Below are positions 33,640 to 45,139 of a DNA stretch of 64,000 nt, piece by piece. The translations under genes were made by a program, and so were the position numbers. Source of the DNA: Litsea cubeba (taxonomy: Eukaryota; Streptophyta; Magnoliopsida; Laurales; Lauraceae); NCBI GenBank assembly GCA_012931725.1, contig CM022944.1, forward strand, positions 78,240,092-78,304,091, given 5' to 3'. Positions within the stretch are counted from its first letter, which is position 1; each line of letters opens with the position of its first letter. The notes under the pieces are model-generated. The model was not told where the DNA came from, searched no databases, and was given only the letters and a program-made list of their open reading frames with translations.

Positions 33640-33960
33640 TCATGCTTTGTACATGTTTTAAATGAATCCCCTATTTGTTAAATGTTCATGCTTTGTACAT
33701 GTTTTAAATGAATGCCCGATTTGTTAAATGTTCATGCTTTGTACATGTTTTAAATGAATCCCCGATTTGTTAAATATACATGCTTCCTACATGCTTTAAA
33801 TGAATTCTCGATTTGTCAAATATCCATGTTCTATACACATTTTAAATGAATACATGTTTTGCTAAATATACATGTTTTATACATGCTTTAAAGAATACAT
33901 GTTTTTGTCAAATGTACATGCCTCATCCATGCTTTTACATGAATACTGGATTTTGTCAAA
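33640..33960. repeat. 46-bp minisatellite in T solo LTR, continued from 30035
   Basis: Units beginning 'catgctttgtacatgttttaaatgaa' recur at 33641, 33687, 33733 and 33779, then in more diverged form. Two units lie at 30035-30084 before the nested LTR, so the insertion split the array. Confidence 0.85.
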
Positions 33961-34556
33961 TACCATGATTTATCATATGTCTTATTCTTCAGTACTTGTA
34001 TTATCTTTTCACCCACCTGCCAGACCATCGTGTCTAACCCACTACTTTGGTACTCAGGTTCAGATTTCGTGCCTGAGTTGAGCGCACGTTTTGGCTATGG
34101 AGCCATGAGCTTGCAGGTTGTTTTGTTAGCTATGTCGTATAGACATTGAGCTTGACATCGGAGCTACGTCACATATGGGGTAGAGATTATTAGCTTATTT
34201 TTGTATGGCTTTTATTAGCCCATTTATTGGGATTGTAATTAATGCACGTTGTTATTTGTAACTTGAACATATATGGGAATATAATATCCAGATACTGTCA
34301 GCTCTATATTTTGTTATAATGGTTTCTTCCAGTTTGATATGTTCATTGATATGATAGCAATATGTTAGTGGTTGAGTGTGACACGGAATCCAATGGCCAC
34401 GGACTTTGGGTCGCAACGCCACGAAAGCTTCCGCAAAAATATTCAGGATGTGTTGGAACGTGTTATCCTCACACACGTGGATCTTGGGAGAAACATAAAT
34501 TTTACTTAACTCCCAACAATTTCACGGCCCCTCGGGTTTGGGGTCGTGACACCTTT

Positions 34557-34779
34557 CGCGCCCGGGAGGGCGAAGCGAGCATCAACATTTTTCTTTTTGG
34601 GTGGGTGTGCCAGATTTTCTACTCTACTTGGAATTGCAAATGGTGATCCGGAGATCAACCTTCTCAAGTAGAAAAGGAAATCAACTTCTTTCTAGTTTTC
34701 ATTGCACATATATTTAAAAAAAGAGACATGGTTTTGAAATGCCATAAGAGGCGATTTCATTTGTTTTACGCAGGGCAGA
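34557..34779. other. Unassigned flank of the T solo LTR
   Basis: Starts right after the CCTTT duplication. Contains a GC-rich 'cgcgcccgggagggcgaagcgagc' stretch and a second 'gggtgtgccag'. It is the continuation of the sequence at 19939-20010. No gene seen. Confidence 0.4.
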
Positions 34780-35587
34780 AGCCGAAACTGGGCCAACGAT
34801 GTTAGAATGACCTGAGATTTGAGGTGAAGCCTTTTGAGCAATAAATGAGACCAACCATAGGCTTTTGTTTGAGTTTTGAAGCCGTGTGGGAGTCCTGTCA
34901 CCAGTACACTTGATTCTGTCGTGAGGAAGATATTGCGTTTTGATGTGCGGTCAACCGATATCCGATATACTTGAATTTTGACAGGGAGCCTATTGGAGTC
35001 ATTTTGAGATGATCTATTAGGTTTGATTTAGAAACCATGGTCCCGGGGAGCTTCACCGCCGAGAGGCCTGATTTGGCTTCCGAGAGTCAAAGTTTGGTCA
35101 AATGTTGTCAAAATGACCTGAAACTGGACTTGTAGCCCTTTGTAAGCATTTTGAAGTCACTCATGTGCTCTGTTTGATGAGTGATGGCCTCGGTGGTTCT
35201 CACTGCCAAAAGGCTTGATTCTGCTGTTCGAGGGTTGATGTAGGGTCAAACATTGTCGGTTTGACTTGAAACTTGACATGGAGCCTTTTGGAGGTATTTT
35301 AAGACCATCCATAGGCTCTGATCGAAGATTTGATGTCTTCGACACTGTCGCCGCCGGGAGCTCCTGTTCAGTTGTTGGAGGAGTGAAGTTACGCCAAATG
35401 ATTTTGAAATAGCCTAAAACTTCATGCGTACTCCTCTCTTGGCTTTCTTGAAGGATCTTGCAGTTTTTGTTTGATTATGAAAAGATTTGATTTTTGAAAA
35501 GTAGCATTGCCTGTTTGTAGTAGGTTGAGGCCTCATGTAGCTTTCTTGATGTTGAAGAGGCAAAGTGACATTTTTGGTGTCAACATA
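34780..35587 (-). mobile_element. X-family LTR fragment, copy 2
   Basis: Closely matches 2690-3502 (X copy 1) and, in the other orientation, 59891-60440 and 62466-62720. It begins on the minus strand at 35587 with TGTTGACACC and is cut off at 34780. Same strand as the Tat/Ogre-like internal region. Confidence 0.75.
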
Positions 35588-37929
35588 GCCGATAAAACAA
35601 CCTGCAAAACTCACGGCTCTACAGCCAATAAATGCACTCAACTCGGGGCGAAGGAGTCTGGAACTGAGTGCCAAAATAGTGGGTCAGACACGACGGTCTG
35701 GCAGGTGGCTGAAAGTTAAAAAATGTATTGAAGAATAAAACTTGTGATAAATCATGTTATTTGGTCAAAATTAAAACGTGTGGAAAATCATGGATATCTG
35801 ACAAATCCTTTATTCACGTAAAACGGGTGTAAAACATGGATATTTGATAAGCATATACTCATTTAAAGCAGGTGTAAAACATGAGGATTTGACAAAACAA
35901 GGGTTTATTTAAAACATCTGTAAAATATGGATATTTAACAAATCAAGTATTCCTCACATTGCAAACCCAGTCCATATGCGGACCCTACAAATCGCCCTTC
36001 AATAGGGGAGCCAAAATCGTGAGGACAAATGGAAACCACATAAAGCTAAATCCTCTATCACTAACGTGATGAGAGCACATCAGGGCGTTGGTCTCAGACA
36101 CACGAAGTGATGAGAGCCAACGAAATATATATACATATAGCTATACGGGACCACAACCGCGAATCAAGTATCGGGACGGGACGAGATCCAGACTGCAGCT
36201 GGCGGGAACGGGAGAAGGACCTCCAAGTCGGTGGATCAAGCTGACAAGGTGGTCCAAGCTTAGTGGTGCAGATACATAGGTCACATGAAAGAAGTCGAGA
36301 CATGAACAAATGTCTATATGATGTAAAACACAAAAATGGGCTGAACGGGGTGCCCATAGGCACAATTATCACTTTTGTATCGGGTTATGCATAAACGAGG
36401 TTGGAAAAATTGCTAAAAATGCAGTTTCAGTATTTCTGGGCATGACTATTCAGGTATCCTAAAGTTTTGAAGAGTACATATGAAATTCTGGTAAAATAGA
36501 ACATGGATGGATTTCCATAAATTTATGGACCAAGCATTGAGGGTTCAAGATTAAACCAGTGTGGATAAGGTTCCCGTTTGTCGATTTTGATATTGGCTTG
36601 GTACTCCATAAGATTGGAGACATTCCGAGCTCCCTATACACATTGGCAAGTCAAAAACCCTCAATGAATCTCTGTGATGGGGTCTCTTTTTCAACCGGGC
36701 TCTATACATCACCTCCTAAGTCTCACCATCGCATTTGGGCCCCCAACAGACCTCTCCCAAGCATTTACATATCAGTCCCATGCTCCTAACATAACCCCAA
36801 GCCAACCGTACACATGGCTCGAGCGGACCCGAAGTTCGCTCAAGCTATGGGCTCTTTGGATGGGTTTACTAGAGCGAACTGGGCTCTGGCTTGGTTAGTT
36901 TGAGCGACCAAAACCGGGCTCGGTTTGGGGTTCACTGGAGCAAACTCAGGTTCTGGCTTAGTTGGCTCGAGCGACCAGAAGGTTGGCTCGAGCCAACTGG
37001 GCTCTGTCTGGGGTTCGCTCGAGCGAACTGTGCCAGGAACATGTCCTGATGCGATTTCGAGCTGTTTCCTTCCTTCCCTTGAAACTCCTTTTAGCCACCA
37101 TTCCTTCACATAATTAAGGGGCTTTAAACCATCTCAAAACCATCTCCATTAAAACATCCCATTTAATACCATCAAATCCATCACATCCATCCCCATTTCA
37201 TCCAAAAGAAAACCCATCATATGAAGATCCATATGTATAAATTATGGAGCAAGCTTAAACAAGATAAGATGCATTCATTTCCATAAGGCTTAAAAAAATA
37301 TAATGACTCAACAATATGCATGTCAAAACAATAGAAATCATAGCAAGAAAACAAGTATTAACTCATCAAAACCATAAATGAAAAGCAAACTTTTCTCACA
37401 AAACATTGCCAATATTCAAAACAGTCCATTCATCCACTTGCCTTGGGTTCCAATATAGCTAAGTAAGGTCCCAAACACACACCCAAGCCCAAAGTCTTCA
37501 AGCTTACACAAAACCCCCAAAATACACCCATCAAGAACCCTAGATAGCCAAAAATCAAGAAAGACAAGAAATGGGGCACACAAAGATAGGGAAATGGAAT
37601 CTAAGGGCTGCCATTGCACATGATAGAAAATGGGAAGGAGTCCTTACCTCTTGGGCCATCAATCAACAAGAAGGAGCTTGAAATAGGGGATGCCCAACTG
37701 AAATTTGCACAAGGATGATGTCCATGGGAAGCTAGAAGGATGGAGAAGAAGAAGTTGAGCTCCAATCTCCATTTGGCAAGAGTTTGAAATGGATTGAAGA
37801 GGAAGAAGCAAGAAGAAGAAGAGAAAGGGAAAAACCCTAAGAAGCTAAAGCTCCTCTCCCTCACAAATGGCTGGAACGAATGGGAGAAGAAGGGAGTGTT
37901 AGTTTATATGGTCTCAATCCAGTAGATGA
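35588..37929 (-). mobile_element. T-family LTR fragment, 3' half
   Basis: The sequence from TAGCCGA at 35588 parallels 55677 onward. This covers the 'gggtcagacacgacggtctggcaggtgg' block, decayed minisatellite units at 35760-35940, the block around 36040-36260, and a GCTCGAGC palindrome cluster. The first 400 bp (window-left end) and the promoter-side 700 bp are missing. The small ORFs are incidental. Confidence 0.7.
36816..37030. repeat. Palindrome cluster, GCTCGAGC core
   Basis: Five or more copies, some decayed (for example GCTCAAGC), with spacers 'ggttctggct' and 'ccagaaggttgg'. Confidence 0.75.
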
Positions 37930-38021
37930 TGTAATAAATTGATTTATTTCTTTATTTATCAATCTAATCATGCTTTCCTTTCATGAGATGAATAGTGTTT
38001 TATTATATACTTGCACATAAC
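37930..38021 (+). mobile_element. Copia LTR C2, left piece
   Basis: TGTAATAAATTGATTT... to 'cttgcacataac', homologous to 13671-13771. It is cut by the next LTR at 38022. The rest of the C2 LTR is at 45140-46198, with about 620 bp missing relative to C1. Confidence 0.7.
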
Positions 38022-40818
38022 TGTAAGGACGTCCCCGACCTTAATAGGGAGATTAATTTCTTAAAATTGGTAATTAGTCTAATTAATTGTGATTCTAGCT
38101 AATTAGGTGAGTTTAGTGGTTAAGCGAGTCTTTTTTACCAGTAGAAAGTAGTTTCTTAATAGGGGGTTAGGTTGTGATTACTAGGAAAATTGGGTATCTT
38201 CCGAAAAAATTCTGTTTCGCCAAATTTGGGCTCGTTGGAAAGATCTCATCGCGTTAGTCACTTTCCGTTCTTGACTCATCACGATTCGACGCCCCGAAGT
38301 CCCTCAAATAATCACATTTCTCTTAATTCAGTCAAAGAGGGCATTTGAGTCATTTTTCCCTCCATCCCTCACCCTAAACCCCATCCCAGCTCATCCATTG
38401 ATTTCCTTCCTTCATTTGCAACTACTAGGGTTTTTCTTCTCTCCCTCCCTCTTCATTTCTCCTTCTTGCATGTGCCATTGGAGAAGGGATTCAAGGCCAA
38501 CCAAGCTCATCATCTTCTTCCTCTCTTCTTCCTCTACATCTTGACCTAAATTTGGTAAGTTTTCCTCAACCCTTTCTTCCCTAATTTCCTTCCTCATTGT
38601 TGTACAGATCTTGCATGTTGATGGATTTCTTTTCTTTCTTTTCTTTTGTGTTCCTTGAGTGTAGGAGAGAGGCTTGGGAGAGTTGTTTTGGCTAGAGTGT
38701 GTGTGGGAGCTTTCTTCCTCCTCAATCTTCTCAATTTCTTTCTAATTTCACTCATTTTTGGTAAAGGCAAGTAGATTAGCTTTATCTATTGCTCATGCAT
38801 GTATATTTATCTTCACTCTTGACAATGCAATTGTTTAGCAACCCATAATGCCAAGCTTGTCTATGTTTATTTGGATTTCACATGCTAGATTAGGTATTTA
38901 ATAGGATTGGACCTTAATTGAATGATTAGGTTTGTTGATGGGAGGAATGGAATGGGTATGGAGAGAGCAGGAGGCTCTGTTTCTTGCAGGGATGGTCTTG
39001 GAGGAGAGGGGATTTGATTCCCCAAGGTTTGGACTCAAAATGAGTCATTTTATGCAATTCTAGACACTTGGCTCAAGCCAACCTTCAGTTCGCTCGAGCC
39101 AAGGAGCCTCTGGGAAGTTTGGCTCGAGCGGACCTTAGTTCGCTCAAGCCAAGAAGGTTCTGAGCAGTTCGCTCGAGCCAACTTTTGTTCGCTAGAGCTA
39201 ACTGCTTCGGGTTCAGGATGACCATTTTCCGGAAGCCATAACTTTTGACCCGTTCATCGGAATTTGGAGTTCTACATATCGCCGGAAAGCCCTCGAGACG
39301 TAGAATCCAATGGTATACTAATATTAATCATCAGAGATTTGAAAAGGAAATAGATATTGGACCAATGAACCAAGCCCTTCTCTCTTTTGGAAAGGGATTG
39401 TAAACCTAGTTTGGACCCTAGGTTGGAACCTATTGACCCTACCCATGCATGATCAATTGGGGGAAAAGAAAACGGAGCATGTTGGCTTGGTGTGCTTCAT
39501 CGGTTTTCTGGGATTTTCTGTATATTGACATGACTTGGCCGAATGCATGTGGAATTGAGTTAATTATTACCCAATAACTTCCGTACACCATGGGCCTGCC
39601 AAACTAGGACACCATTGACTCATTCTCCATACGTACTCCGTTGGGGATACGTTCGGTACACGGTGGACAACTCTTGACATAGGATTGGCTTGTTTTTTAC
39701 TCTTAACTCTTGAATCATGTGTCCGTCGCTAGTCGTACCTTGTACACTCTAATCTTGTCTACTTGTATAACTTGTAGTTTAACTTGTAGAATTCAGATGT
39801 GACCAGACTTAGAGTGTATCCTTAGGTACCTTTTTCTTGTATTGATTGACACGTGGATAGAATTGAAAAGAGGACTACTCATGGAACTTGGAAATTGACT
39901 TGTATCTTTGCCTGACTTGGAGTAGTCCTCAGCTTGTTATCGTGTACTTGGAAATATATCCACGTGTATTTGTCTTGGAACTTGTGTTGTGTACAAACCA
40001 TCATCATCATCTTCCATTCATGACCAGCTGCAGAATGATGATTATAAAGTGGGCCAGATACAGGACACTAGGGTGGACAGTCGGCTTTGGACGGCGTCCA
40101 TGGCGCGAATAGCTGGGAGCGGGCTAGGGCCGTGTTGCTATTCCTAGGACCGGGAGCTAGGATCCCCCTAGCTTGTACCTTGCTATCTTTTAATCATATA
40201 CTTGTCTTTATTCTCTTTTGAAACATGTTATGAATAATGTATATTGCTTATCTTCTTGCCAACATATTGTTGATCCTTTATTCCATGGTGTGCAGAGGAC
40301 ACCTACTACTATTATGCCAACCCGGATGCCGAGGCAATCCTAGAGGATCCTCAACCGGGGGAGGAGGATGAGGTATTAGAGTGAAGTGTCGATGACGTAG
40401 CATAGCGTCATCCCTCCCAGCACTAGCACTTGTTACACGGGGATATATATTATCGTACCACCCTAATTTCATCTTTTTGGTTTAGATCTTTTGGACTTGT
40501 CTATCTTAGCACTGTATATCTTTTGTACCAAGACCTAGGTTTTTGGGATGGTCCTGATGTTTATAAACTTTATATGTTTTATCTTTTGAACTTGAATATA
40601 TATAATGGAATGAAATCCATAATTGCTTTGATATTCTTAAAGGTTTAATGTTATGTTTACCAGACAAGTCCCGTTGATTATTTGTTAATGAGGTTCAACT
40701 ATACAATCCTCATAGCGGACTTTGATCCTCAGGCATTAACGGACAAATTTTTTTTATTAGCCCTAAATTTCACACCCCAGATCCGGTTTATTCTCTAATC
40801 AGGTTTGGGGCCATGTCA
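38022..40818 (+). mobile_element. 5' LTR of a Tekay-like gypsy element (G1)
   Basis: Starts TGTAAGGACGTCCCCGACC and ends GGGGCCATGTCA, directly before a PBS-like site. About 2.8 kb, a subfamily different from 50459-53519. It holds GCTCGAGC palindromes at 39071-39205. It is inserted in copia LTR C2 after ATAAC (38017-38021). The 3' LTR that should carry the matching duplication is absent. Confidence 0.75.
39071..39205. repeat. Palindrome cluster, GCTCGAGC core (decayed)
   Basis: Copies include GGCTCGAGCGG and TTCGCTCGAGCC, plus GGCTCAAGCC, with alternating 'ttcgctcga' and 'ttggctcga' starts. Confidence 0.75.
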
Positions 40819-40821
40819 GAG

Positions 40822-40833
40822 TAGTATCAGAGC
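40822..40833 (+). promoter_or_regulatory. Primer-binding site of element G1
   Basis: TAGTATCAGAGC, one mismatch from the initiator-Met PBS, 3 bp after the LTR end. Confidence 0.75.
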
Positions 40834-40985
40834 AATGGATGGTTTCTCAGGAAAAAATTGTAGAAACCATAGAATGCGTGTGAGGATTACTGTTGCCCTA
40901 TCATTCGTAGTATATTCTATGCTCTTATAGTCTTGTGTTTCTAGTTTTGGACTGCATAAGGTCTAACTCATATTTTCCTTGCAGT

Positions 40986-41789
40986 GACCTGGCTAATAGC
41001 GCACCATCAGGATTAGGTTCTACACCAACCATACCGGACAACAAGTTCCAGCAGTTCCTCAATGCTTATCTGTAATCACAGACTGCGCAGATAGAACGTG
41101 ATAGAACAGAGAGAGTACCAAGTCGCCTTTCAGCTCAGATGGTGGAAGTAATGCAAAAGGTGTTTGAGCCCCGGGCCAAGGAACGAGATCTCAATGATTT
41201 AGTTGAGAAGTTTAAGAAGAGATTTCCCCCAGAGTTCTATGGGGTAGAGGATCCCGCAGAGGCAGATGAAGGGACCGTGTAGATTGAGAAGATCTTCGAA
41301 GTGTTCAAGTGCACCGGTAAGAAGCAGGTTCAGTTGGCAGCTCATATGTTTCGTGGGACAGCAGAAGGATGGTGGAAGACCATCAAGAGCGCTTATGACA
41401 CCGTTGAAGACGACAAGGCATGGGAGACTTTCATCAAGCAGCTCCAGGAGAAATTCATCCCTGAGCACTACACAGAGCAGAAGATAGTGGAATTTGAAAT
41501 AATTATACAGGATACTCTCACATTTCAGGAGTATGAGATCCAGTTTACCCAGTTTGTCTAGGTTTGCAGCGGCTTTGATCAAGCCCGAATGTGAGAAGGT
41601 TTGAAGGTTCATCAGGGGGCTGAGGCCCGATATTAAATTGCAAGTTCAACAGAGCAAGTTGACAGAGTATGAAGCAGTGGTCAAGAAAGCATACTAGGTA
41701 GAGGAGTCACTCAAGGGTATTATAGTGTTAGAGCAGCAGAGGATTATGGCTATGTTGCCACAGCTTATTGGACAGATGATACCTGCTAC
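40986..41789 (+). pseudogene. Tekay-like Gag fragment (G1)
   Basis: Readable segments are LNDLVEKFKKRFPPEFYGVEDP, FKCTGKKQVQLAAHMFRGTAEGWWKTI, then WETFIKQLQEKFIPEHYTEQKI. This is the gag pattern of Ty3/gypsy chromoviruses (P-F-G, A-A-FLLRG-A--WW, F---F-EKYIP). In-frame stops lie near 41074, 41279 and 41559, with further damage to 41,789. It is cut there by a minus-strand copia LTR. No zinc knuckle or pol follows. Confidence 0.8.
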
Positions 41790-43610
41790 TGAAAGTCTGG
41801 GATCCTTACCCTAGAGCGGGGGTGAATAGGGTGAGCTTCAAATTAGTGACCTATTATGACCAATTTTAATTTTCTTTAAAACAATTAGTCATTTGTGATG
41901 ATTAACAAACAAAATGTGGAAGCTAATAAAAACAATCACCATAATACATTCACCATCACACAATCATTTATAGTGGTTCGGCCTCAATGCCTACATCCAC
42001 TATCGGCTTGTGATCCAACACCTCACCGGATTCCCACTATCGATGCTTTTCAATAGGCTAAGCAATAACCTTAACAATATGCTTTCCAAGGCTAAGCAAT
42101 AACCTCTACAATGTTGTTTTTCAAGGCTTAACAACAACCTTTACACAATGCTTTTCTTAGGCTAAGCAATAACCTTTACAAATAGAGATTTTCTCTCAAG
42201 GAAGTGTCTTCACAACTCTAAGAGATACAATTTCAGCTCAATTAAAATGCCTCTAATTAGGCTGATATGAAAGTGAAATTCAACTCACACAACACACTAT
42301 GAAATGCAAAGATGAATGCTCATAATGTGTGTGTGTGAAAACTTCAATCAAGATTAAGATGAAAGCTCAATCAATTATATGCTTAAAGCAATTAAAAGTT
42401 TAATGCACATAAAGATATGATTGAAATCAAATGCATATCACTTGAACATCTACAAACTTGTGAATGATATGAAAATCTAAAGATCACATGTTGTATGAAA
42501 TTGTTTAAGACTAATCAAGTAATGCATGTGAAATGTTGTTTTCTAAAACAAGAGTTTAACTATGATTCAAATGAATGAAAACAACAATGTAAGATTCAAC
42601 CAAGAGAAAGAATCATGCTAAAAAGGAAATCAAAGATTTTGAGAAAGCATGATTAATAAAGTTTTAAAACAAACTTGGATTGAATCAAAGTAAAGAATCC
42701 ATCACAAAATAAATCAAAGATAGAATGAAGGCATTGAATTCAATACATCATAGTTAACATGCTAAAAATCATTTACTAATAATTTAAGCAAAATGTGAAA
42801 GAAAACTAAAACTTACTTAGAGATTTAGCTTCATTAATCCAAGCTTTAGCTTTTCTAATGACCCAATAGCCTTCTTAGCTCATTCCCCTTGATATGGGCT
42901 TCATTCACCTCAAGAATGGCCTCTCCAATCACTAAAAATGGTTTTGGAATGAACTTCAAAATCTGCCCAGCGGCTACCTGTCAGTTAACCGACATCCAGG
43001 GGTCGGTTAACCGACACCCCAACGATCACAAGCCAACGGTCATATATTTGAAAATTTGCTAACCGAAATACACTGTCGGTTAGCCGCATTGGACTGGTCG
43101 GTTAACCGACATGTGACCGACACCTTAACCGACAGCCCAAAATCCAGGATTTGAAGCTCTCCGGAATTCGAACTGACAGCTGACAGAAGGAGGTTCGGTC
43201 CATAGTCGGTTATCCGACACTTGACCGACAGGCTAACCAACAGAGTCCAAAATCCCAACTCTTGCATATTTCAAAGTATTTTCTTGTGGGGATTTTTGGG
43301 TCATTAAACCAAGCATGGAATCATAATTTAAATCAATCTAAGTGTTCTAAAATCATGAGACATAAAAAGCCAAAAAAGATTCGAAACTTTAAAACCAATG
43401 GCTTGCTTGATTAACAAAAATTATTTTCAAATATAATGCATCCAAGATTTAAATAAAAAACATGCATGAAACATAAGATTTACAAGATTTAAAACAATGC
43501 ATGTATAAATCAAGATTTCAAGATTTTCTAAAGCAAAGCATGTGTGAAAATTCAAATGATGCTAAAAAGATAATGCATCCATCAAATTACAATGTACAAA
43601 ATCCCTAACA
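41790..43610 (-). mobile_element. Copia LTR, minus strand, 3' LTR of a truncated element
   Basis: The minus strand begins TGTTAGGGATTTTGTAC at 43610 and ends at 41790 (...CAGACTTTCA), about 1.82 kb. Its 3' end has the 'tgaatagggtg / ccctagagcgggggtgaat' block typical of copia LTRs. A polypurine tract lies next to 43610 (AAAGGGGGAGAT on the minus strand), so this is a 3' LTR. It holds a GGTTAACC palindrome cluster. Confidence 0.75.
42965..43250. repeat. Palindrome cluster, GGTTAACC core, inside a copia LTR
   Basis: TCGGTTAACCGACA and variants (CAGTTAACCGAC, TCGGTTAGCCG, TCGGTTATCCGAC) in pairs. It is the same design as the gypsy LTR clusters at 29023 and 56885, but in an unrelated copia LTR. 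Confidence 0.85.
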
Positions 43611-43740
43611 ATCTCCCCCTTTGCAATTTGATGGCAAACCTTACTTCCCAAAAGTAAGGTTAATCATGTATATATAAAAGATCAGTTGATTAGTTGCCCC
43701 AAAATAATGGTCAACAAACACCAATACATGACAAAAGAAT
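43611..43740 (-). mobile_element. Polypurine tract and 3' internal end of the truncated copia element
   Basis: The minus strand reads CAAAGGGGGAGAT just before the LTR. No RNase H coding sequence is seen, so the element is cut soon after. Confidence 0.65.
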
Positions 43741-44779
43741 AAACACAAAAGATGTTATCACAAACTCCCAAAAAGTGTCGTTCTCAAAGCCTGAACGAAT
43801 GTCTACATGACATCGTCAGCTTGCCACTCTATTACGCTTTGTAGTTCACCGACTGCCTCCTCGGGCTCCTCCTCAATGGCAATAGTTCGGGACCTGGGTA
43901 CCAAAATAAATGGATCAGACACAACGGTCTGGCAGGTGGGTGAAAAGATATGACAATAAAACAAAACAATGATACCTTGCAAGAGTGTAGAAAACCTGTG
44001 TATAAATAATGAATTTCATTAAAGACAATGCATCATTTATTAAATAACGACATGAGCGATATAAAGCAATGACGATACCAAGAATAGAAGACTGTCAAGA
44101 TGGAAACCACACAAAGTTAAATCCTCTCTCACAAAAGTGATGAGAGCACATACCCTATAGGATCATTGACCTCGATCACACAAGGTGAGGAGGGACAATG
44201 ATAAAATACTATAATATACATATATATACTCTACGGGACCACGGTAGTGAACCGGGTAAAACTCTACGGATTCCAGACTGTAGCTGACTAAATAGTAGGG
44301 GAGGGATCTCCAAGTCGGTGGATCAAACCGACAAGGTTGTCCAAGCTTAGTGGTGCCGACTCATAGGTCAAATGCGGGAAGTCAAATCATATGCATAAAA
44401 ACGAAACAGGGTGCCCATAGGCACAAATACACATTCATATCGGGTTGGACATATACAGGTTAGCAAAAGTTAAATACACTTTCCAATACTTTCGGGATGA
44501 GTCAAATCATAAGATATGATGTTTGAAAGACATAATTAAAAATCGGGTCAAGATAAATGTGAATGGATTTCCAACATTCTCTTGGTTAAATGTTGAAGGT
44601 CCAAGATTTGAATCAATGTAAATAGGGTCTCGTTTGTCAATTGAATATATATTTGGTACTCCATAAGAATTAGAGACAATCCGGGACCTTACGCCCATTG
44701 ACAAGTCTAAAAGACCTTTAACGAGATTAGAATGATGGTCCTTCTTCCTCTCTATAGTGTTACATAATTCTTCGGATCA
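43741..44779 (-). mobile_element. T-family LTR fragment
   Basis: Parallels 55660-56810, including 'ggtctggcaggtgggtgaaaagatatg' and the 'acaagtctaaaagacc' block. Both ends are cut off. No palindrome cluster is included. Confidence 0.7.
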
Positions 44780-45072
44780 TTGCTCATTCTGATATCTTGT
44801 CATATCAATTATAAATCAGTCTCGTCTATGGATTGAAATAGCACTAATATGATTTACTACACGCTTCCGCGATCTCGAATATAAGTTTGATATGTTTATA
44901 TGTGAGAAGATATGTATGGATAATCCTCACCGCGGAATCCTGTGGGAAATCACGTGCACGGATAAATGTTTTTCTTAATTCCGTGTGCAGATTAGCCAAA
45001 GAGATGCACGTGGCACGACATCATTAGTCCCGATCCCGGATTAGGCCCGTGAACCGGTCCGGGGTCGCGACA
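44780..45072 (+). mobile_element. 3' end of another T-family LTR
   Basis: Has the end landmarks 'taatcctcaccgcgg' and CCGGTCCGGGGTCGCGACA, like 53395-53519. Confidence 0.65.
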
Positions 45073-45139
45073 GGTAGGTTGTGGCTTCATGTAGCTTTCT
45101 TGAGGTTGAAGAGACAAAGTGACCTTTTTGGTGTCAACA
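45073..45139 (-). mobile_element. X-family LTR fragment (67 bp)
   Basis: Matches the first 67 bases of the X LTR, ending (plus strand) TTTTTGGTGTCAACA as in copies 1 and 2. Confidence 0.7.

Larger units (their letters stand above)
20016..34551 (+). mobile_element. T-family (Tekay-like) solo LTR, split by two later insertions
   Basis: It starts TGTGAAAACCCGACCCC and ends GGGTCGTGACA, flanked by CCTTT on both sides. Removing the copia element (21018-28454 plus 5 bp) and the nested solo LTR (30085-33639 plus 5 bp) leaves about 3.53 kb. That agrees with sister LTRs of 3479 bp (55266-58744) and 3555 bp (30085-33639). The copia insertion breaks a region that is continuous in the sister at 57580-57740. 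No internal region or second LTR is present, so it is a solo LTR formed by LTR-LTR recombination. The LTR start matches that of the Tekay-like element at 50459, which ties this family to Ty3/gypsy. Confidence 0.9.

Noticed and set aside
34595..34612. Second GGGTGTGCCAG as another primer-binding site
   Set aside because: No LTR end or gag lies at the proper side. It is noted only as weakening the first candidate.
41199..41612. 137-residue minus ORF
   Set aside because: Antisense of the Tekay-like gag.
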